Of a DNA stretch of 64,000 nucleotides, positions 58,513 through 64,000 are shown in pieces. Source of the DNA: Alphaproteobacteria bacterium (GTDB taxonomy: Bacteria > Myxococcota_A > UBA796 > CAJQPC01); NCBI GenBank assembly GCA_020632795.1, contig JACKEV010000009.1:310001-374000 (forward strand), read 5' to 3'. The notes under the pieces were generated by a model. The model was given only the letters and a program-made list of their open reading frames with translations. It made no database searches and was not told the origin of the DNA. A program made the translations under genes and the position numbers. Position 1 is the stretch's first letter; each line of letters opens with the position of its first letter.

Positions 58513-60096
58513 TCAGGCGTCGTCGCGACGACGGGCCAGACCCCAGCCGAGCAGGGGCAAGAGCAGCACCACCGTGAAGTCCGACTCCTGGACCCACCAC
58601 CAACCGGAGCACCCCGTGGTGCCGGGGATCCCCGTGTCGTCCGAGTTGTCGGTGTCATCGGGATCAGCGGTGTCGTCGCCGCTGCACTGGGCGCCCTGGT
58701 CGGCCACGCCGTCACAGTCGTCGTCGACTCTGTCGCAGTCGTCGTCGGGGAGGTCTGGGTGGATGTCGTCTTCGGTGTCGTCGCAGTCATCACCCGCGGT
58801 GCGGTCGCCGTCGCTGGGGGTGAGGCAGGTGGGCTCGTCGGAGACGTAGGAATCCCCGTCCTGATCGAGGTAGACGTTCAGGTAGTCGGCGGACCCGTCG
58901 TCGCAGTCCCGTTCGGGCTCCAGGCAGTCGGCGTCGTCGTTCCCCGCCCACATCGCGGGCAGGGCATAGGGGCCGCCAAAGGCGCCGATGTCGGGCGTGC
59001 AATTGGCGGGCTGCCCGGTGGTGGGGCCGGCGCTGGTGCGCCCGGAGAGGGCCAGGAGGCTGTCTGCGGTGGGGATGAGGTCCCGGGAGCCCAGGGCAGT
59101 GGGCCAGGCGTCGTAGAGCGCGGCCAGCGCTCCGCTGGAACAGGTCACGCTCGGGGTGCTGTAGGCGAAGGGGGCCGCGTTCGGGATGAGGTCGGGCGAG
59201 AGGTGGTCGGCGCGATCGACCTGCCAGCCGCCGTTGTGGCTCCACTGCCCGAAGGGGTCGGGGGCCTCCTCGGGCAGCACGCCCGGTGCGTAGACGAAGA
59301 GGTTGTTCTGTCCGATGAGTTGGCCGGCGCCAGGCACATGGAGGGCGCCGTCGGTGGCGCCGATGAAGTGGTTGTTCTCCAGGGTGACGAAGGACGCGCC
59401 CCGCACCTCGACCAGGTGGTCCCCTGTGCCCGCGAACAGGCTGCCGCGCACCACCGCCGGGTGGCTGCTGACGGAGAGGCCCTGGACCGTCAGGCCGGGC
59501 TCATCCCCGCAGGACATCAGACGGGTCAGCTCCAGGGGACTGCTCGAGCCGGTGTTGTCGTCGATGGAGACAGGGGTGTTCCGCAGGGCGAGGTCGCTGA
59601 GCACCACGTCGGAGCCGGTCGCGGAGAGGGCGCCGCCGTCGAACCGCAGCTCCCGCACGACGAAGCCGGGGCCACCGAGGGTTGTCGACAGCCCCGTGAC
59701 GGCGACCGAGGTCCCCAGGGTCGCGGGGGCGGCCTCCGGGAGCGCGCAGAGGGTCAGGGAGCGGAGGAAGCACCGCCCACTGCCGCTGCACAGATCGCGC
59801 TGGCTGTCGAGGGTGATCGCGTCGATGGCGCCGCCGTCCCCGAAGAACAGCACCAGATCGCGGTCCTGGGTGCCGGAGGCGGTGATGGTGTCCGCCTGGG
59901 GTTCGAAGGTGCTGTAGGTGTCGTCGACGTTCCAGCAGCAGGTGCTGTCGTTGTCCTGCACGCAGTCCCGAAGCTTGATGTCCAGGCTGACTCCGGAGGT
60001 CTGCTGCGCCACTCCTCCGCAGGTCTGCGCGTAGATCTCCGCGCAGGTGTCCTGCGCCCACGCCCCCGCGATCCCCAACATCCACAGCGCGATCAT
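58513..60096 (-). CDS. Anchored MopE-repeat surface protein, paralogue E
   Basis: A 527-residue protein: signal peptide MIALWMLGIAGAWA (nearly identical to C), Cys-rich domain (AQTCGGVAQ, DSTCCWNVD), beta-helix (TLENNHFIGATDGALHVPG), DIGAFGGPYALPA, MopE repeats (DQDGDSYVSDE, DDCDRVDDDCDG) and tail TGCSGWWWVQESDF-helix-ARRR. The body groups with C and the tail with D. Coupled by ATGA to TPR/barrel gene 2. Confidence 0.77.
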   Translation of the reverse strand: MIALWMLGIAGAWAQDTCAEIYAQTCGGVAQQTSGVSLDIKLRDCVQDNDSTCCWNVDDTYSTFEPQADTITASGTQDRDLVLFFGDGGAIDAITLDSQRDLCSGSGRCFLRSLTLCALPEAAPATLGTSVAVTGLSTTLGGPGFVVRELRFDGGALSATGSDVVLSDLALRNTPVSIDDNTGSSSPLELTRLMSCGDEPGLTVQGLSVSSHPAVVRGSLFAGTGDHLVEVRGASFVTLENNHFIGATDGALHVPGAGQLIGQNNLFVYAPGVLPEEAPDPFGQWSHNGGWQVDRADHLSPDLIPNAAPFAYSTPSVTCSSGALAALYDAWPTALGSRDLIPTADSLLALSGRTSAGPTTGQPANCTPDIGAFGGPYALPAMWAGNDDADCLEPERDCDDGSADYLNVYLDQDGDSYVSDEPTCLTPSDGDRTAGDDCDDTEDDIHPDLPDDDCDRVDDDCDGVADQGAQCSGDDTADPDDTDNSDDTGIPGTTGCSGWWWVQESDFTVVLLLPLLGWGLARRRDDA

Positions 60097-61412
60097 CTTG
60101 ACCTCCAGCCGGGTCCGAAGTGGCCGCCGATGCTCACGCCAGCGGCCCAGGGGTGGGCGTGTGTGTTGCCGAGGTCGGCAAACAAGAGGGTAGGCGCATA
60201 ACGAACGTCAATGCCTGCTCGAAGCGGGGCTGGACCGACATCCAAGTCATAGGTGAGCGCACCACTGACGGGAATCTGGAGGCCCGAAACCTGATCCTTG
60301 CCGATTCGAGGCGCTCCACCAATACCCGCCGTTACCGTCACTTTGAGCGGTTGGTCCAACAACTCTGGGACGGTCACCACAGCGTTGACTGAGGGTACAA
60401 ATGCATGGAGTCTGCAATCCAAAATCTCCTCGGGACAGACGGTGCCGGTACCCTCTGCTCGTACGTTCTGGACCCCCGGACCGACCCCCAGATCTACGGG
60501 ACCTCGGATGACGCCGGCCCACAGCACCGCGTCGAGCAGCGGGATCTGCGGTCCGGGATCACCAGGTGTCCACAGCGGCGCCCAGACCGCGAGCCGTCCT
60601 CCCCCCTGAACGAGTTCGGTGATCGCGACGTGCCCCTGGGCGCGGAACCCCGCGGAAGCGAATCCGATGGCGTCGATCGTACTGAAGGCGTCGGCCACTC
60701 CGTGCTGACTGAACCCCCACCCCCCCACCAACACCGCCGCGTCCACCTCCCACGCCCGCCCGCTGGGCTCGACGATGACCTTCGGCGTGATGCGCACACG
60801 GGCGTCGTGGGCGAGTTGGCGCTGCCAGGGGGTCAGCTGGAGCTGCTCGACCGCCACCAAGGCGTCGAGCGCGGCGTTGTAGTCCCTGGCCAGCTCGTGG
60901 TCGAGGACGGTGACCCAGGCGTCGGCCCAGACCAGCCAGGCCTCCTCGTCGCGGCGGAAGCGGTCGCCGCTGGAACGCATGGCGTCAATGGTGGCGCCCT
61001 TCAAGCCCCGCAGCGCGGCAGTCGAGTTGACGTCCGCCAGGCCCTGGTAGAAGTCAAGGCGCTGCTCCATGCGCTGGCCCCAGGCGCGGTCGAGCTGTGG
61101 CAACGCGCTCAGGTCGCGGAAGTCGTCCAGCCAGTCTCGGGCCTGCTGGAACTCCCCGCGCAGCTCCGCGACCTGGATCCGGACCTGGTGAGCCTCCAGG
61201 GTGTTCAGGCCAGGGTCGACGTCGATCGCCTGGTTGGCGAGGTTCAGAGCGTCATCCCAGCGGCCCTCCTCGTAGGCACCCAAAGCCTGATCGACCACGT
61301 CGCTGGGGTCGAGAGGCGCCTCCTGGGCCCAGGCGGTGACCGGGGCGCACGCTACCAGCCCGATCCACAAGAACCCGCTCCTCAACAACATGATCCGCCC
61401 GAACGAAGACAC
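60093..61412 (-). CDS. TPR/beta-barrel-like exported protein 2
   Basis: A 439-residue paralogue of the protein at 55390. Signal peptide (FLWIGLVACAPVTAWAQ), TPR-like helices (GAYEEGRWDDALNLANQAIDVDPGL), a second helical part, then Gly-rich strands ending in AAGVSIGGHFGPGWRSR. Start may be 61412 or the internal ATG 21 bases on (MLLRSG). It forms a coupled pair with paralogue E, the same pairing as TPR/barrel 1 with paralogue C. Confidence 0.62.
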   Translation of the reverse strand: MSSFGRIMLLRSGFLWIGLVACAPVTAWAQEAPLDPSDVVDQALGAYEEGRWDDALNLANQAIDVDPGLNTLEAHQVRIQVAELRGEFQQARDWLDDFRDLSALPQLDRAWGQRMEQRLDFYQGLADVNSTAALRGLKGATIDAMRSSGDRFRRDEEAWLVWADAWVTVLDHELARDYNAALDALVAVEQLQLTPWQRQLAHDARVRITPKVIVEPSGRAWEVDAAVLVGGWGFSQHGVADAFSTIDAIGFASAGFRAQGHVAITELVQGGGRLAVWAPLWTPGDPGPQIPLLDAVLWAGVIRGPVDLGVGPGVQNVRAEGTGTVCPEEILDCRLHAFVPSVNAVVTVPELLDQPLKVTVTAGIGGAPRIGKDQVSGLQIPVSGALTYDLDVGPAPLRAGIDVRYAPTLLFADLGNTHAHPWAAGVSIGGHFGPGWRSR

Positions 61413-61454
61413 TGCAGCATAGCCTGTGGGTACGCGCTCATCAAGATGCCCCCT

Positions 61455-64000
61455 TCAACGGCGGGTCGTTCGGACGGTCTGTCCATCGTACCAGGGCACC
61501 ACCCGGCAGGATTGGCCGGTCTTGGGGCAGCAGGAGACCTTCCAGGTCACCTCTGTGGGGTTCCTGAACGTGCCATGAGAGACGGAGATCTGGTAGGTGT
61601 CGGCCTCTATGGAGGCCATGCCCGCCTGCTCATCATCGCCCAACATGGTGTAGTTCACCAGAATCCGACTGCAGAGCGCGCGACTGCCTGGGATGGTGAC
61701 CGTAAGCTTCACCTCGCCCTTGCCGAAGACCGCATAGCTGCGGTTGGCCACCCGCAGCTTGTCCACCGACGGACAGTCCTCGTCGTCGCCGTCCGTGGCG
61801 CCGTCGCAGTCGTTGTCCCGGAGGTCGTCGCAGATCTCTCGGCGGCCGGGGTGCATTGTCGGATCGTGGTCGTTGCAGTCCTCGTCCTCCCAGGCGAAGC
61901 CAGGGCGCTCGCACTTCAGGCCCTCCACCGCGTTCTTCCACGGACCACCCACGCCGTCACCGTCCTGATCCAGGTAGCAGGTCTCCTGCCCGTCACAGTC
62001 CTGGTCGATGCCGTCCGCCGGGATCTCGTCGGCGTCGGGGTAGCGGGTCGGGTCATTCGGGGCGCAGTCCTCGCTGTCGGGGCTGCCGTCGCCGTCACGA
62101 TCATTCTCGAAGGCCGCCATGTCGCCGTCGCAGTTCGTGTCGGCCCCGTCGAGCAGTTCTTCCGCGCCCGGGTGGATGGACGCGCGAGTGTCATCGCAGT
62201 CTCCCCCCGCCGTGGGCGCGATGAAGTCTTCCGTGAGGTCGACCAGTTCGGCGTTGTCGGGTGCCGGCGGCGCCGGGTCTGCCTCGGTCGGCCAGTCCTC
62301 GCACGGGGCCCAGCCGTCTCCGTCCCCGTCCCGCTCGTCCGCGCGGATGCGGCCGTCACAGTCGTTGTCCTGCCCGTCACACAGCTCCGGCGCGCCAGGA
62401 TGCACGGTCGGATCCGCGTCGTCGCAGTCCGCGACGGCCGACTCGGGCGTCGCGCAGCTCGGGACGCCGTCGCCGTCCTGATCAGGACAGGCTGCTTCGG
62501 GTGCCGTCGCTGAGGGGGCCGCGAGCCTCTCGATGGGCTGTGGCGATGGCGACTGGCTCTGCTCGGCGCCCCCTCGGTTGGCGTTCACGATGAGACCGGA
62601 GCAGAGCAGCAACGCAGCCACGGCGGTCCCCACAGCCCACCTTCGACGGGTCGGCCGGCGGGTCGACGATGGCGGCGGCCCGGGCACCGGCTCGGGCTCC
62701 GGTTCAGACTCCGGGAGCTCCACCAGCGTAGGCGCCACCCGATAGGGGGAAGCGGGCCGCTCAAGCTCTTCAGGCTCCTCAGGCTGCTGGGGGCCGGTGT
62801 CTGCAACCTTGGGGGGCGGCGTGGGTGTGGGCTTGGGGGGCGGCGTGGGTGTGGGCGCCCATGGCGCAGGCTCAGCCGCGAGCCGGTCGGCCTCCCGCGG
62901 CGGAGGCGTGGGCGTGGGGGCCCACGGGTCGGGCACGTCCAGCAGCTCGAGCTCCTCGGAGGCGACGGCCTCGAGGTCCGGCTCCTCCGTCGTCGTCGGG
63001 GGAGGCGTGCGGTCGCTCTGCGGCTCGGTCTCCGGGTCGTCGACAGGCTCAGGGTTCAGCTCCAGCTCGAGGGACTCCTCCAGCTCGGCGGGCTCCTCCA
63101 GCAGCAGCTCGGGCTCGTCGTCTGGCTCCTGGAGATCGGTGGGGTCGTCAGGCAGGGCGGGCGCGGCCTTGAGGAAGTGCTGGGTGCCCTCCCGGTCAGG
63201 CGACGGGAGGTCTTCGCCGAGCGCGTCCAGGCCAGGACGTGCGTCCGGCCACGCGGGTCCTGTGTCCATGGTGGGCGGCGTCATCGCATCCAGTTCTGCG
63301 ACCGTCGGTGGCGGCGCGTCGGGCTCGGGGTCTGGGAAGATGGGCCCCGCGACGCTGAGCGCCAGGGTGTTCCAGTCCGAGCCGGGCAGCGGGCCCGTCG
63401 GGACCCGCTGCTCGTACAGCAGCCCGGCGAGGCTCTTGAGGCCGGGTCCACGCGGCAGGGTGTGCAGGGCCGCGCGGAAGGCGTCGTCGAGTGCGTCCAC
63501 GTCGGGGAAGCGCGCCGTGGGCTCGGTCTGCAGGCAGCGCTGGAGGATGGGGGTGAAAGGCCCCAGCCGATCGCGCAGCTTCCCGACCCGCTCCAGCGCG
63601 TACCCGGCTCGCTTGATGGCCACCAGCTCCTCGACGTCGCGCGCGCTGAAGAGCTGCTCGTGGGTCAGCATCTCGAAGAACACGACCCCCACGGAGAAGA
63701 TGTCGGCGGTGGGGGCGAGCACACCCCGGGAGTGCTGCTCCGGGGCCATCCACAGAGGGCTGCCCTTGACCACATCCATGCGGGTGACCGTGAGCGATCG
63801 CGCCCCCTTGGCGATGCCGAAGTCCAGCAGCTTCACCAGACCGTGCCGATCGAGCATCAGGTTGTCGGGCTTGATGTCCCGGTGCACCATCTCCAGCGGG
63901 TGCCCGGCCTCGTCGGTGGCGTTGTGCACCGCCCCGAGGCCCTGGCAGACCTGGATGCCCAGCTCGGCTACGACGTCCGGCGGCAGGTGGGCTGTCCGAC
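61455..64000 (-). CDS. Ser/Thr kinase with outer MopE-type repeat domain, N-terminus beyond the window
   Basis: At least 848 residues; the frame is open to the window edge, so the Gly loop and part of the N-lobe are missing. Visible kinase motifs are VHRDIKPDN, LLDFGIAKG and LWMAPEQ. An acidic and Pro-rich linker of ~200 residues follows, including repeated WAPTPTPPP units. A membrane helix (WAVGTAVAALLLCSGLIVN) follows. The outer ~350 residues contain at least five MopE-type units (PDQDGDGVPSC, DCDDADPTVHPGAPELCDG, DNDCDG, DQDCDGQETCYLDQDGDG) and a Cys-bearing end domain. It may sense divalent cation or contact with the secreted MopE paralogues (inference). Confidence 0.82.
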   Translation of the reverse strand, partial: RTAHLPPDVVAELGIQVCQGLGAVHNATDEAGHPLEMVHRDIKPDNLMLDRHGLVKLLDFGIAKGARSLTVTRMDVVKGSPLWMAPEQHSRGVLAPTADIFSVGVVFFEMLTHEQLFSARDVEELVAIKRAGYALERVGKLRDRLGPFTPILQRCLQTEPTARFPDVDALDDAFRAALHTLPRGPGLKSLAGLLYEQRVPTGPLPGSDWNTLALSVAGPIFPDPEPDAPPPTVAELDAMTPPTMDTGPAWPDARPGLDALGEDLPSPDREGTQHFLKAAPALPDDPTDLQEPDDEPELLLEEPAELEESLELELNPEPVDDPETEPQSDRTPPPTTTEEPDLEAVASEELELLDVPDPWAPTPTPPPREADRLAAEPAPWAPTPTPPPKPTPTPPPKVADTGPQQPEEPEELERPASPYRVAPTLVELPESEPEPEPVPGPPPSSTRRPTRRRWAVGTAVAALLLCSGLIVNANRGGAEQSQSPSPQPIERLAAPSATAPEAACPDQDGDGVPSCATPESAVADCDDADPTVHPGAPELCDGQDNDCDGRIRADERDGDGDGWAPCEDWPTEADPAPPAPDNAELVDLTEDFIAPTAGGDCDDTRASIHPGAEELLDGADTNCDGDMAAFENDRDGDGSPDSEDCAPNDPTRYPDADEIPADGIDQDCDGQETCYLDQDGDGVGGPWKNAVEGLKCERPGFAWEDEDCNDHDPTMHPGRREICDDLRDNDCDGATDGDDEDCPSVDKLRVANRSYAVFGKGEVKLTVTIPGSRALCSRILVNYTMLGDDEQAGMASIEADTYQISVSHGTFRNPTEVTWKVSCCPKTGQSCRVVPWYDGQTVRTTRR

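Noticed and set aside
1..64000. Insertion sequences, integrases, tRNA or rRNA genes
   Set aside because: None was recognised on either strand, although the direct repeat near 0.8/2.7 kb suggests past mobility.

Overview
The window is very GC-rich, densely coding DNA that looks like a myxobacterium-type (Myxococcota, former Deltaproteobacteria) chromosome. The clues are membrane-anchored Ser/Thr kinases, FHA proteins, many secreted proteins with MopE-type acidic metal-binding repeats, C-terminal Cys/transmembrane/Arg tails resembling MYXO-CTERM signals, and a type VI secretion system (T6SS) with DUF2169 accessory genes. This placement is inference. I found no tRNA, rRNA, CRISPR array or transposase.

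Bases 1-23,450 are a mixed accessory region. It opens with the 3' end of an FG-GAP/ASPIC-UnbV surface protein, followed by an ImmA/IrrE metallopeptidase plus C39-like cysteine peptidase pair bracketed by a direct repeat derived from the end of that gene. Then come a LysR/alpha-beta hydrolase divergent pair; three separate ArsR-SRPBCC-VOC cassettes (4.6-5.9 kb, 15.2-16.5 kb, 16.4-17.8 kb), one with a perfect 30-bp palindrome in front; a ceramidase-like lipoprotein; a polytopic membrane protein; a one-chain nuclease-methylase-specificity protein diverging from a LysR gene and an AAA ATPase; a structured non-coding element near 18.0 kb; and an operon of two B12-binding radical SAM enzymes with two acetyltransferase-like genes.

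Bases 23,450-35,160 are the T6SS core operon on the + strand: tssK-tssL-tssB-tssC-tssE-tssF-tssG-tssH, then an unusual FHA-transmembrane-lytic transglycosylase fusion. Then follow hcp, a PAAR spike gene and a probable papain/NlpC-like cysteine peptidase effector, facing a convergent vgrG-DUF6484 pair. TssA, TssJ and TssM are not in the window.

Bases 40,970-64,000 lie entirely on the minus strand. First in coordinates is an effector-loading module (DUF2169, thiolase-fold adaptor without catalytic Cys, DUF4150 fused to a NucA/NucB DNase, SUKH immunity protein, helical-repeat protein). Next are a HEAT-like protein, an FHA protein and a Ser/Thr kinase, and then a single-chain TssB-TssC fusion that differs from the operon sheath genes. 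Upstream of these in transcription order are five secreted paralogues (Cys-rich N-domain, beta-helix, MopE repeats, Cys-TM-Arg tail) interleaved with two paralogous TPR/barrel proteins. The block ends in a second kinase whose outer part is itself a string of MopE-type repeats. A palindrome CGGAC-N7-GTCCG recurs in several intergenic gaps here and once before the radical SAM operon.

The most interesting candidate for an undescribed system is the 45-64 kb block: a kinase/FHA control module, a fused sheath protein and a family of anchored calcium-type-repeat surface proteins placed next to a T6SS. The functional link between these parts is inference from gene order.
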